Part shown: positions 26,408-33,804 of the stretch, piece after piece
Layout: the number at the start of each line of letters is the position of its first letter
Numbering within the stretch: position 1 is the first letter of the stretch
Origin: DATKPC01 sp035524275
GTDB taxonomy: Bacteria > Pseudomonadota > Gammaproteobacteria > Burkholderiales > Burkholderiaceae_F
NCBI GenBank assembly: GCA_035524275.1
Contig: DATKPC010000070.1
Span: 1 to 48,771, forward strand
Length of the DNA stretch: 48,771 nucleotides
Reading direction: 5' to 3'
Made by a program: the position numbers and the translations under genes
The notes under the pieces: model-generated
What the model was told of the DNA's origin: nothing
Seen by the model: the letters and a program-made list of their open reading frames with translations, nothing else
Database searches by the model: none

Positions 26408-27295
26408 ATGCGCTCCACGAATGTGTTCGCGACGGTTCTCGACGTCGAAGGGTGGCGAACCGCCGGCCGCGACGTGATCGACGGCTTCGTCTCCAGTGCG
26501 CGACTCTGCGTCGGCTTCGTCGGCCTCGCCACGCTGGCCGGTGCGCTTGCGCTCGTCGGCCTTCCGCCGGCGCGCACGGCGCTCGTCGGCCTGCTGCCGG
26601 AAGCCGCAGCGCGGCCGCTCGGGGGCCATGCCGGCGATCTCCTTGTCGCGCCGGCGCAGCCGGCCGACGCGGTCGCCGCGGTCGATCCGAACGCGGCACC
26701 GGACGAGGCGAGCGACGATGCCGATTCCGACGACGTCCAGCTCGACGGCCGAATGACCCGCGTCGCGACCTACCTGGCGCGCCGCTATCGCGTCGCCGAC
26801 GAGGCCGTTCGCGAAGTGGTCGCCGCCGCGAAATCGGCCGGCGAGGACAATCGCGTCGACCCCTTGCTCGTGCTGGCTGTTGTCGCGGTCGAGTCGGGGC
26901 TGAATCCGGTCGCGCAGAGTCCGATGGGCGCGCGCGGGTTGATGCAGGTGATGACGAGCGTGCATTCCGAACTCGTCGCCGAGCAGGGCGGGGATGCCGC
27001 GGCGCTGGATCCGGTCGCGAACATCAAGGTCGGCACGGCCATCCTCGGCGCGCTGATCCGGCGCGGCGGATCGGTCGACCGCGGACTTCAGCTGTACGTC
27101 GGCGCCGGGCTCAACGGCGATGGAAGCGGGTACGCCGCCCGCGTCCGCGCGGAACTCCAACGCCTGCGCATGGCGGCGGCCGGCCGTGTCGAAGCGGCGC
27201 TCGTCGCCGCGGCGACGCCGTTGCGCGTCGACATGCACAACGCGCCGGCGGCCGCGGAGGCCGTCGCGCGCGCCGATATCGCGCCGCGGTCCTAG
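26408..27295 (+). CDS. membrane-anchored lytic transglycosylase (SLT domain)
   Basis: A 295-residue protein with one membrane span (about 32-57) and a linker rich in Ala and Asp. The C-terminal SLT goose-lysozyme-like domain (about 130-250) has the catalytic Glu in VVAVESGLNP and the family segment SPMGARGLMQVM. Such enzymes cleave murein to 1,6-anhydro products in the periplasm. The product could feed the recycling enzymes AmgK/MurU encoded at the left edge. The ATG at 26408 has GGAGG 7 nt upstream. No partner gene is in its transcription unit. Confidence 0.88.
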   Translation: MRSTNVFATVLDVEGWRTAGRDVIDGFVSSARLCVGFVGLATLAGALALVGLPPARTALVGLLPEAAARPLGGHAGDLLVAPAQPADAVAAVDPNAAPDEASDDADSDDVQLDGRMTRVATYLARRYRVADEAVREVVAAAKSAGEDNRVDPLLVLAVVAVESGLNPVAQSPMGARGLMQVMTSVHSELVAEQGGDAAALDPVANIKVGTAILGALIRRGGSVDRGLQLYVGAGLNGDGSGYAARVRAELQRLRMAAAGRVEAALVAAATPLRVDMHNAPAAAEAVARADIAPRS

Positions 27296-27320
27296 AGCGG
27301 CGACCGCCTCCCCGCGAACA

Positions 27321-27378
27321 CCCTCTCCCCCACCCCTCTCCCGCGTCGCGGGCGAGGGGAGTTGCGGCGTCAGCCGGT
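27321..27378 (+). repeat. REP-like palindromic element, copy 1
   Basis: The motif has three parts: CCCTCTCCCCCACCCCTCTC, the stem-loop CCCGC-GTC-GCGGG, then GAGGGGAG and a tail matching CGGCGTCAGCCG. Further copies lie near 48596 and 48667, with a fragment at 8615. The CCCCTCTCCCGC/GCGGGCGAGGGG arms form a strong hairpin that may terminate the transglycosylase transcript. Confidence 0.8.
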
Positions 27379-27427
27379 GAGCGCCAAGAACCGTAAGTTA
27401 GTAGTCACTTTTACGTTTGCTGTGGGC

Positions 27428-27453
27428 AAAAAAAGAGCCTGTCGGCTGAGCGC
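27428..27453 (-). terminator. Rho-independent terminator of the small RNA
   Basis: The 3' arms of the closing helices, GCGCUCA and GACAGGC, are followed by U C U7 on the minus strand (27434-27428). The long rod itself acts as the terminator stem. Confidence 0.6.
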
Positions 27454-27542
27454 ACCCAAAATCGGTTGAGGAGGGAGGGAGGAGAGGCACCGAATCAGGG
27501 TGATCCGCGCTCACGCCGTGTGACAGGCCCGAGGAGAATCTG
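27428..27542 (-). ncRNA. candidate small RNA with C/U-rich anti-Shine-Dalgarno loop
   Basis: A minus-strand transcript of about 115 nt is predicted. The ends fold as GCCUGUC/GACAGGC (27528-27522 with 27443-27437), followed directly by UCUUUUUUUG, a classic intrinsic end. Inside this come UGAGCGC/GCGCUCA (27513-27507 with 27453-27447), CCC/GGG and UCGGU/ACCGA (27493-27489 with 27466-27462), giving a rod. The apical loop (27488-27467) is almost pure C/U and repeats CCUCC, complementary to ribosome binding sites. A near-consensus promoter lies at the right distance. No coding potential is seen. It resembles in style alphaproteobacterial cuckoo RNAs with CCUCCUCCC loops, but homology is not shown. 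Confidence 0.7.
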
Positions 27543-27548
27543 GGGTAA

Positions 27549-27576
27549 ATAATAGCCGATAGTTCGACAGAGTCAA
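27549..27576 (-). promoter_or_regulatory. strong sigma-70 promoter of the small RNA
   Basis: On the minus strand, TTGACT (27576-27571), 16 bp, TATTAT (27554-27549). This is the best promoter match in the window, in an AT-rich patch, with predicted start near 27542. Confidence 0.65.
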
Positions 27577-27854
27577 TCATTTGTGCTATCCAAAACAGAG
27601 AAATTTCGTCAATAATTCGTCGTTTTAGCGCAAATGCGTGATCTTTTTGTCTAACCCCATCCGCGAAATCGTCCCGCACGCACGCCGCCGGCTGAGACAA
27701 ACCCGAACGAGGTCGCCGCCGCTTCCGATGGAAACCCGCCGCGGCGCGTCGGGCGGATGAAATCCCGTGCAGCCGCGTCGCGCACGGGTCGCCGCGTGCG
27801 GATAATCGCGCCCTCCTGCGCTCGATACATCCACGAGGGAGCCGCGCGGCTGCC
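27577..27854. other. intergenic region upstream of maeB
   Basis: No gene seen. 27577-27660 is strikingly AT-rich. A perfect inverted repeat CCCGTGC/GCACGGG lies at 27764-27770 and 27782-27788, just before a GATAAT -10-like box (27801-27806). This may be the maeB promoter with an operator, but no good -35 is visible. Confidence 0.4.
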
Positions 27855-30155
27855 ATGTCCAAGACGCCCACCGATGACTTGAAGCAAGCGGCGCTCGAGT
27901 ACCACGAGTCGCCACGCCCCGGAAAGATCGCGGTCACCCCGACGAAGTCGCTCGTCAACCAGCGCGATCTCGCGCTCGCGTATTCGCCCGGCGTCGCCGC
28001 GGCGTCGGAGGCGATCCACGCCGATCCTTCCGCGGTATTCCGCTACACCGCTCGCGGCAACCTGGTCGCGGTCGTGACCAACGGAACCGCGGTACTGGGC
28101 CTCGGCCCGATCGGCCCGCTAGCGGCAAAGCCGGTCATGGAGGGCAAGGGCGTCCTCTTCAAGAAGTTCGCCGGCATCGACGTCTTCGACCTCGAACTCG
28201 CGGAGCTCGACCCGGATCGCCTCGTCGAGATCATCGCGGCGCTGGAGCCGACGTTCGGCGGGATCAACCTGGAGGACATCAAAGCGCCGGAGTGCTTCGC
28301 GATCGAGCGCAAGCTGCGGCAGCGGATGAAGATCCCGGTATTCCACGACGACCAGCACGGCACCGCGATCATCGTCGGCGCGGCGATGCTGAATGGCCTG
28401 GCCGTCGTCGGCAAGGACATCAAGACGGTCAAGCTCGTCTGCAGCGGCGCCGGCGCCGCGGCGCTCGCCTGCCTCGACCTGCTCGTGGAACTCGGGCTGC
28501 CGCGCGAGAACATCTGGGTCGCCGACATCGAAGGCGTCGTCTACCGCGGGCGCGCCGCGCTGATGGACGAGGAGAAGGCGCGCTATGCGCAACCCACCGA
28601 CGCGCGCCGCCTGGCCGACGTGATCGGCGGCGCCGACATCTTCCTCGGCCTGTCGGCCGGCGGCGTCGTGAAGCGCGAGCATGTCGCGCGGATGGCGCCG
28701 CGCCCGCTCGTCTTCGCGCTGGCCAATCCGGTGCCGGAAATCCTCCCGGAGGAGGTTCGCGCGGTGCGCGACGACGCGATCATCGCGACCGGGCGGTCCG
28801 ACTATCCGAACCAGGTCAACAACGTCCTGTGCTTTCCGTTCATCTTCCGCGGCGCGCTCGATGTCGGCGCAACGACGATCACGCCGCAGATGGAAGTGGC
28901 GGCGGTCCATGCGATCGCGCAGCTCGCGCGCGAGGAGCAGAGCGACATCGTCGCCAACGCCTACGGCAACGATTCGATTTCCTTCGGGCCGGAATACCTG
29001 ATTCCGAGGCCTTTCGATCCGCGGCTGATGCTGCGGATCGCGCCGGCCGTCGCGCAGGCTGCCATCGCGAGCGGCGTCGCGACCCGGCCGCTGCCGGACC
29101 TGGAGGCGTACCGCGCCCAGCTGCAGCAGTTCGTCTACCACTCCGGCACGTTCATGAAGCCGATCTTCGCGACCGCGAAGCAGGCGGCGCGCTCCGGGGG
29201 CCATTCGCGGATCGTCTTTGCCGAGGGCGAGGACGAGCGCGTGCTGCGCGCCGCGCAGGTCGTGATCGACGAGCGCCTCGCGACGCCGATCCTGGTCGGG
29301 CGGCCCGCGGTCATCGCGCGCCGCCTCGAGCGCTTCGGGCTGCGGATCCGGCCGGGCGCCGATTTCGAGCTCGTGAATCCGGAGTTCGATCCGCGCTACA
29401 AGGACTTCTGGCAGAGCTATCACCGGATCGCGGCGCGCAAGGGCGTCACCGAGCACTACGCCCAGGTGGAGATGCGGCGGCGGCACACGCTGATCGGCGC
29501 GATGATGATCCATAAGGGCATGGCCGACGGGATGATCTGCGGCACGTTCGGCACGCACCGCCAGCACCTGGACTACATCGACCAGGTGATCGGCCAGCGC
29601 CAGGGCGCCGACGTCTACGCCGCGATGAACGTGCTGATCCTGCCCGACCGCCAGGTCGCGATCGTCGACACCCACGTGAACGTCGACCCCGACGCGGAGC
29701 AGGTCGCCTCGATCACGACGATGGCGGCCGACGAGCTGCGACGTCTCGGCATCTCCCCGCGCGTCGCGCTGTTGTCGCATTCGAACTTCGGCTCCAGCGA
29801 CGCGCCCTCGGCGCAGAAGATGCGCGCCGCGCTGGCGCGGCTGCGGGAGCGCGCGCCGGCGCTCGAGGTCGACGGCGAGATGCATGCGGACTGCGCGGTC
29901 GACGGCGCGATTCGCCAGGCGCTGATGCCGTTCTCGACGCTGAAGGGCGACGCCAACCTGCTCGTCTGCCCCGGTATCGACGCGGCCAACATCGCCTACA
30001 ACCTGCTCAAGACCATCTCCGGCAACAACGTCGCCATCGGACCGATCCTGCTCGGCGCCGCGCGCCCGGTGCACATCCTGACGCCGTCCACGACGGTGCG
30101 CCGGCTCGTCAACATGACGGCGCTCGCGGTACTCGACGCCAATGCGGCTCGCTAG
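27855..30155 (+). CDS. maeB: NADP-dependent malic enzyme with C-terminal phosphotransacetylase domain (MaeB)
   Basis: A 766-residue two-domain malic enzyme converting malate to pyruvate, CO2 and NADPH. The catalytic domain (1 to about 430) has LAYSPGVAAA and GKGVLFKKFAGIDVFDLE, plus metal-binding NLEDIKAPECF and FHDDQHGTAII. The C-terminal half (about 440-760) is a phosphate acetyltransferase-like regulatory domain (RIVFAEGEDERVLRAAQ, then HSNFGSSDAPSAQKM). In known MaeB enzymes this half senses acetyl-CoA and is not itself catalytic. The ATG at 27855 has GAGGGAG 13 nt upstream. Confidence 0.96.
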   Translation: MSKTPTDDLKQAALEYHESPRPGKIAVTPTKSLVNQRDLALAYSPGVAAASEAIHADPSAVFRYTARGNLVAVVTNGTAVLGLGPIGPLAAKPVMEGKGVLFKKFAGIDVFDLELAELDPDRLVEIIAALEPTFGGINLEDIKAPECFAIERKLRQRMKIPVFHDDQHGTAIIVGAAMLNGLAVVGKDIKTVKLVCSGAGAAALACLDLLVELGLPRENIWVADIEGVVYRGRAALMDEEKARYAQPTDARRLADVIGGADIFLGLSAGGVVKREHVARMAPRPLVFALANPVPEILPEEVRAVRDDAIIATGRSDYPNQVNNVLCFPFIFRGALDVGATTITPQMEVAAVHAIAQLAREEQSDIVANAYGNDSISFGPEYLIPRPFDPRLMLRIAPAVAQAAIASGVATRPLPDLEAYRAQLQQFVYHSGTFMKPIFATAKQAARSGGHSRIVFAEGEDERVLRAAQVVIDERLATPILVGRPAVIARRLERFGLRIRPGADFELVNPEFDPRYKDFWQSYHRIAARKGVTEHYAQVEMRRRHTLIGAMMIHKGMADGMICGTFGTHRQHLDYIDQVIGQRQGADVYAAMNVLILPDRQVAIVDTHVNVDPDAEQVASITTMAADELRRLGISPRVALLSHSNFGSSDAPSAQKMRAALARLRERAPALEVDGEMHADCAVDGAIRQALMPFSTLKGDANLLVCPGIDAANIAYNLLKTISGNNVAIGPILLGAARPVHILTPSTTVRRLVNMTALAVLDANAAR

Positions 30156-30216
30156 CCGGGCGGGCGGATGCCGGGAGGGCGGCGGCGTGCGGCCGACGGA
30201 TGCAGCCGCCGCCGCC

Positions 30217-30642
30217 ATGGGCCGGCTGCGCCGATCGTGGCGGGCCTGGACGTTGGCGCTGTGGGTCGGCGCCGGCTTGCTGGCCACGGGCGTTCCGGCC
30301 GGCGCGCGCCACCATGCGGAGGCCGCTGCGACGGGCGAGGTCGCCGACGAGATCGCGGCCACCGACCTGCCGTCCGCCGCCCGAACGACGCTGGCACGAA
30401 TCCACGCCGGCGGTCCGTTCCCCTACCAGCGCGACGGCATCACCTTCGGCAATTTCGAAGGACGACTGCCGCGCCGGCCGCGCGGCTACTACCACGAATA
30501 CACCGTGGCGACGCCGGGCGCCCACAATCGCGGCGCGCGCCGCATCATCGTCGGCGGCGATCCGGCCGCGGGCCCCGATCGAACGGCCGAGTTCTACTAC
30601 ACCGACGACCACTATGAAACGTTCCGGCGGATCCGAGAGTGA
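30217..30642 (+). CDS. secreted guanyl-specific ribonuclease (RNase Sa/barnase family)
   Basis: A 141-residue exported RNase with a signal peptide (WTLALWVGAGLLATGVPAGA). The microbial RNase N1/T1 fold (about 50-141) carries the full catalytic set: Glu94 in YYHEYTV, Arg105 in RGARRI and His132 in TDDHYETF, matching Glu54, Arg65 and His85 of RNase Sa. Such enzymes cleave RNA after guanine and are lethal if active in the cytoplasm. Its stop overlaps the start of a barstar-like inhibitor (GTGA). The ATG at 30217 fits the signal peptide. An upstream ATG at 30142, inside maeB, would add a poor N-terminus. Confidence 0.9.
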   Translation: MGRLRRSWRAWTLALWVGAGLLATGVPAGARHHAEAAATGEVADEIAATDLPSAARTTLARIHAGGPFPYQRDGITFGNFEGRLPRRPRGYYHEYTVATPGAHNRGARRIIVGGDPAAGPDRTAEFYYTDDHYETFRRIRE

Positions 30643-31061
30643 GTGATCGCAAGACCGAGGGCGAATTGCCCGCCCCGTCCGCGCCGGCGCTGCCGCAGCG
30701 CGGCGTCCATGGGTGGACGGCCGGCGCGAACGAGGCGGCGCGGCGCGACGCCGGCGCGCGCCGGCTTCGATGGGTCGAGGTCGACGTCGGCCCCGAGCCG
30801 GATCGCCGCGGCATCCTTCGGGCCATCGGCAAGGCGCTGGCCTTTCCGCCGCACTACGGTGCGAACCTCGACGCGCTGCACGACTGCCTCGGCGAACTCG
30901 CGCAGCGCGACGGGGTTGCCGGCTGGGTCGTGATGCTGAGCGGGCTCCGGCACGCCGGGGCGCTCGACGCCGCGACGCGCGCGGCCCTGCTCGAGGTCTT
31001 CGAGGCGGCCTGTGAAGAGCTCGCGGCCGCCGGCCGCGAACTCGTCGTGCTCTACGACTGA
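30639..31061 (+). CDS. barstar-like ribonuclease inhibitor
   Basis: A 140-residue cytoplasmic protein with an N-terminal extension of about 45 residues and a barstar domain (about 46-140). The inhibitory helix HYGANLDALHDCLGEL keeps the two Asp residues that barstar uses against barnase (Asp35 and Asp39). The intervening Trp is replaced by His. Start GTG 30639 overlaps the RNase stop, so inhibitor and toxin are translated together. The pair is a classic immunity arrangement: the RNase is exported and barstar protects the producer. Confidence 0.9.
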   Translation: MSDRKTEGELPAPSAPALPQRGVHGWTAGANEAARRDAGARRLRWVEVDVGPEPDRRGILRAIGKALAFPPHYGANLDALHDCLGELAQRDGVAGWVVMLSGLRHAGALDAATRAALLEVFEAACEELAAAGRELVVLYD

Positions 31062-31064
31062 CGT

Positions 31065-31081
31065 CGCCCCGTCGCGGGGCG
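31065..31081. terminator. hairpin between convergent barstar and YidB-like genes
   Basis: CGCCCCG (31065-31071), a TCG loop, CGGGGCG (31075-31081). It has no U-run on either strand, so it is a weak terminator candidate at best. Confidence 0.35.
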
Positions 31082-31085
31082 CGGC

Positions 31086-31496
31086 TCAACGCCCGAGCAG
31101 CTGCCCGAGCATCCCGATCGCGTTCTGCACGCCGCCCTGCGGAACCTGCCCGCCCGGCGTCAGGTGGTCCACCATGTGCGGCAGGATCTGCGCCAGCGCG
31201 CCGCTGACCACCTGCGGGTTCAGTCCGACCTGCTGCGCCATCTGCTGGACCTGCGACGAGCCCAGGATCTGCGTCAGCTGGTCGCCGGAGATCGGCAGGT
31301 TGGCGCCGGATCCGATCCACGACTGCACGACGTGGCCGAGGCCGGCCTGTTCCGCCTGCTGCGCGAGCCCGGCAAGGCCGCCGATCGAACTGTTGTTGTT
31401 GAGCAGCGCGCCCGCCATCTGGATCAGCGGGTTGTTCGCGCCCTGCGGCGCGCCGCCGCCCAGCGCGCTGGCAAGGATTCCGTCCAGCAGGCCCAT
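31086..31496 (-). CDS. YidB-like DUF937 protein
   Basis: A 136-residue protein starting MGLLDGILASALGGG, with a Gln/Gly/Asn-rich middle and the DUF937 segment (about 60-120) containing LTQILGSSQVQQMAQQVGL and LAQILPHMVDHLTPGG. Function of the family is unknown. A good GGAGG lies upstream of ATG 31496. It is the last of three minus-strand genes after speDE and rsmE, 14 nt past rsmE. Confidence 0.88.
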   Translation of the reverse strand: MGLLDGILASALGGGAPQGANNPLIQMAGALLNNNSSIGGLAGLAQQAEQAGLGHVVQSWIGSGANLPISGDQLTQILGSSQVQQMAQQVGLNPQVVSGALAQILPHMVDHLTPGGQVPQGGVQNAIGMLGQLLGR

Positions 31497-31510
31497 GTCG
31501 CCTCCCTCCG

Positions 31511-32302
31511 TCAAGGTTGTGTCGGCGTCGATGTTAACGCGTTCGCGGCGCCGGCCGCGAAGCCCGTGGCGGCGAAGTCGCCGGCAAGGGCCTGCAGTGC
31601 CGCGAGGGCGGCGATCCCGGCGGTCTCCGTGCGCAGCGTTCGCGGGCCCAGCGTCACGGCCTTGAGGCCTGCGGCCCGAGCCGCGGCGAGTTCCGCCGGA
31701 CTCCAGCCGCCCTCCGGGCCCACGAGGAGCACGAGGCGCGTCGGCGGCACCGTCGCGATGGGCATCGAGGCCAGGGATTCGACGGCCCCGGGCGCGAGGA
31801 CGAGCCGCGTCGAGCCGGGGTCGGCGGCACGCAGCACCTCGTCCAGGGTCGTCGCGTCGACCTCCGGAATCCGCGTCCTGCCGCTCTGGCAGCAGGCCGA
31901 TGCGACGATCTCGCGCCAGCGCGCTTCGCGGCGCCGCAGTCGGGCGCCGTCGAGGCGCACGACGCCCCGCTCCGAGGCGACGATCCGCAGCCGCGCGACG
32001 CCAAGCTCGGTGGCTTTCTCGACGACCCAATCGAGTCGCTCGGCGCCGATCAGTGCCTGCACCAGCGTGACGTGAAGCGGGGATTCGCGCTCCACCGCGT
32101 CGAACCGCTCGATCCGCGCCACGGCCTGAGGCAGCGCCTGGACCAGCGTCGACGGATACTCCCCGCCACGACCGTCGAAAAGGACCAGCGTGTCGCCCTC
32201 CCGCAATCGCAGGACGCGCACGACGTGGTGCGCGACGTCGGGCGCCAGCGTCACGCGGGCGCCGACCGCGAGGCCGGGTTCGACGAGCAGGCGCGGAGCC
32301 AC
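31511..32302 (-). CDS. rsmE: 16S rRNA (U1498-N3)-methyltransferase RsmE
   Basis: A 263-residue SPOUT methyltransferase. The N-terminal PUA-like part (HVVRVLRLREGDTLVLFDG) and the C-terminal knot LVGPEGGWSPAEL and LGPRTLRTETAGIAAL are typical of RsmE. Start GTG 32302 lies 8 nt after the speDE stop, with GAGGCG as Shine-Dalgarno. It probably shares a transcript with speDE. Confidence 0.94.
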   Translation of the reverse strand: MAPRLLVEPGLAVGARVTLAPDVAHHVVRVLRLREGDTLVLFDGRGGEYPSTLVQALPQAVARIERFDAVERESPLHVTLVQALIGAERLDWVVEKATELGVARLRIVASERGVVRLDGARLRRREARWREIVASACCQSGRTRIPEVDATTLDEVLRAADPGSTRLVLAPGAVESLASMPIATVPPTRLVLLVGPEGGWSPAELAAARAAGLKAVTLGPRTLRTETAGIAALAALQALAGDFAATGFAAGAANALTSTPTQP

Positions 32303-32310
32303 GTGGCGCC

Positions 32311-33606
32311 TCAGGCCGCGAACCTGGCCGATGCGCCGCCGCGGTTTCGCGTCAGTTCCCGCAGGTACACCGGCAGCGCGAAGAGCGCGCCGTGCACGTC
32401 GGCGTCGTAGTACTGCAGGCCCGGCAGCGGCCGCGCGGCCAGCCGTGCGCCGGCGACGGCCGGCGGCAGGCGCGGATCGACACCCTGGCCGACGACGGCG
32501 AGGCACCAGGCCGAGCCGTAGAGCGGGATGAAGACGGACATCGGATGCACGGCGTCGAAGACGCGGTGCAGGCTGTCCGCATGGCGGCGCACCGCGTCCG
32601 GCTGGTAGACGGGCGAGCCGAGGTGCAAGGTCATCATCCCGCCGGGCGCGAGGCGGTCGCGGCAGAGGCGGAAGAACGCCTCGGTGTAGAGGCCGGACGC
32701 CGGCGTATCGGCGTCGGTGAGGTCGAGCACGATGAGGTCGAACTGTTCGTTGCAGGCGCGCACCGTGTCGCGGCCGTCGCCGACGCGGATCTCGACCCGT
32801 GGGTCGTCGAGCGCGCCGCGATGGATCGCGGCGAGATGGCTGCGCGCGACGTCGATCACCGCGGCGTCGAGTTCCGCCAGCAGCACGCGCGAGATCCGCG
32901 GATGCTTCAGCAGTTCCTCCGCCGAGCCGCCGTCGCCGCCGCCGATGACGAGCGCGTTGCGCGGGTCCGGATGCGCGACCGCCGCCGGATGCACCATGCA
33001 CTCGTGGTAGAAGAACTCGTCGCGCTCCGAGGTCATCATCCGACCGTCGAGCCGCAACAGGCGGCCGAACTGCGGCGTGTCGTAGATTTCGATCCGCTGG
33101 TAGCGCGATTCCACGGTCGCGAGCACCGCGTCGGCGGCGAAGCCGTAGCCGGCGTCCGCATTGAGCCAGTCGAACACCAGTCCGCCGGCGGCGGGCCCGG
33201 CTCCGGCGGCCACGCTCGGCGCCTTGCCGCGCGCCAGGTCGCCGCGGGCGATCCGGTTGACGACGCGCTCGCGCGGCCGGAACGCGACGAGCAGCGCCTC
33301 GAACAGGCGTCGCGCCTTGCCGTCGTTGTCGGCCGTGAAATTGCAGACGTAGACGTCCAGCGTCACGCCGCGCCGCTCCGGCCACGTATGGACCGCCAGG
33401 TGGGATTCCGCCAGCAGCAGCGTCCCGGTGACGCCGCCGGGCGCGCTGTCGTGCTCCGGAAAGGCATGGAACTGCTCGGCGACCGTGGTCAGGCCGGCCG
33501 CGAGCGTCTGCTCGCGGCACAGGTCGGCAAGCTTCGCGGCGTCGGTGAGCAGGCTGCCGCTGCAGCCGCAGTCGAAGAGGTCGCCGGTCAGGTGCAATCC
33601 TTGCAT
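32311..33606 (-). CDS. SpeD-SpeE fusion: S-adenosylmethionine decarboxylase plus spermidine synthase
   Basis: A 431-residue bifunctional polyamine enzyme. Residues 1 to about 125 are a prokaryotic AdoMet decarboxylase with ESHLAVHTWPE. Ser68 is the residue that self-cleaves to the pyruvoyl cofactor. Residues about 145-431 are an aminopropyltransferase with IGGGDGGSAEELL and LDLTDADTP. The first half makes decarboxylated AdoMet and the second transfers its aminopropyl group to putrescine, so the intermediate could be channelled. No stop or frameshift separates them. The ATG at 33606 has GGAG 6 nt upstream. Such fusions are known but uncommon. Confidence 0.92.
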   Translation of the reverse strand: MQGLHLTGDLFDCGCSGSLLTDAAKLADLCREQTLAAGLTTVAEQFHAFPEHDSAPGGVTGTLLLAESHLAVHTWPERRGVTLDVYVCNFTADNDGKARRLFEALLVAFRPRERVVNRIARGDLARGKAPSVAAGAGPAAGGLVFDWLNADAGYGFAADAVLATVESRYQRIEIYDTPQFGRLLRLDGRMMTSERDEFFYHECMVHPAAVAHPDPRNALVIGGGDGGSAEELLKHPRISRVLLAELDAAVIDVARSHLAAIHRGALDDPRVEIRVGDGRDTVRACNEQFDLIVLDLTDADTPASGLYTEAFFRLCRDRLAPGGMMTLHLGSPVYQPDAVRRHADSLHRVFDAVHPMSVFIPLYGSAWCLAVVGQGVDPRLPPAVAGARLAARPLPGLQYYDADVHGALFALPVYLRELTRNRGGASARFAA

Positions 33607-33661
33607 CGGGGACTCCGGGCCCATGGGCCGCGTCGGCGGGGATGAAGGCCGGCGCCGCATC

Positions 33662-33708
33662 GACCCCAGGGGGTCAGGAAGGCGTCATCCTGCCGCGGCA
33701 CGATGACG
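33662..33708. promoter_or_regulatory. two inverted repeats between divergent speDE and gspF
   Basis: GACCCC-AG-GGGGTC (33662-33675) and CGTCATC (33683-33689) with GATGACG (33702-33708). They lie in the 198-bp divergent spacer and could be operators, or hairpins in the speDE leader. Confidence 0.4.
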
Positions 33709-33804
33709 GCGGCGTTTTCGTCGCCCGCGACGCGTCCGGCGCGACGCCTTTCCCCGGTACTGATAAAGTTGCCGGCTGATCCTGGAGCGGCAGCTATTCT
33801 ATCG

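Noticed and set aside
27428..27542. Identification of the small RNA as 6S RNA.
   Set aside because: It is about 115 nt rather than about 180, has no large central bubble, and the apical loop is C/U-rich. I cannot exclude a divergent form without a covariance search.
27398..27958. A 186-codon minus-strand frame covering the small-RNA locus and the start of maeB.
   Set aside because: It would overlap maeB antisense, has no recognisable domain, and the promoter-to-terminator structure inside it fits an RNA better.
28119..30362. A 747-codon minus-strand open frame opposite maeB.
   Set aside because: Composition is His/Arg/Asp-rich shadow sequence; maeB motifs are complete on the plus strand.
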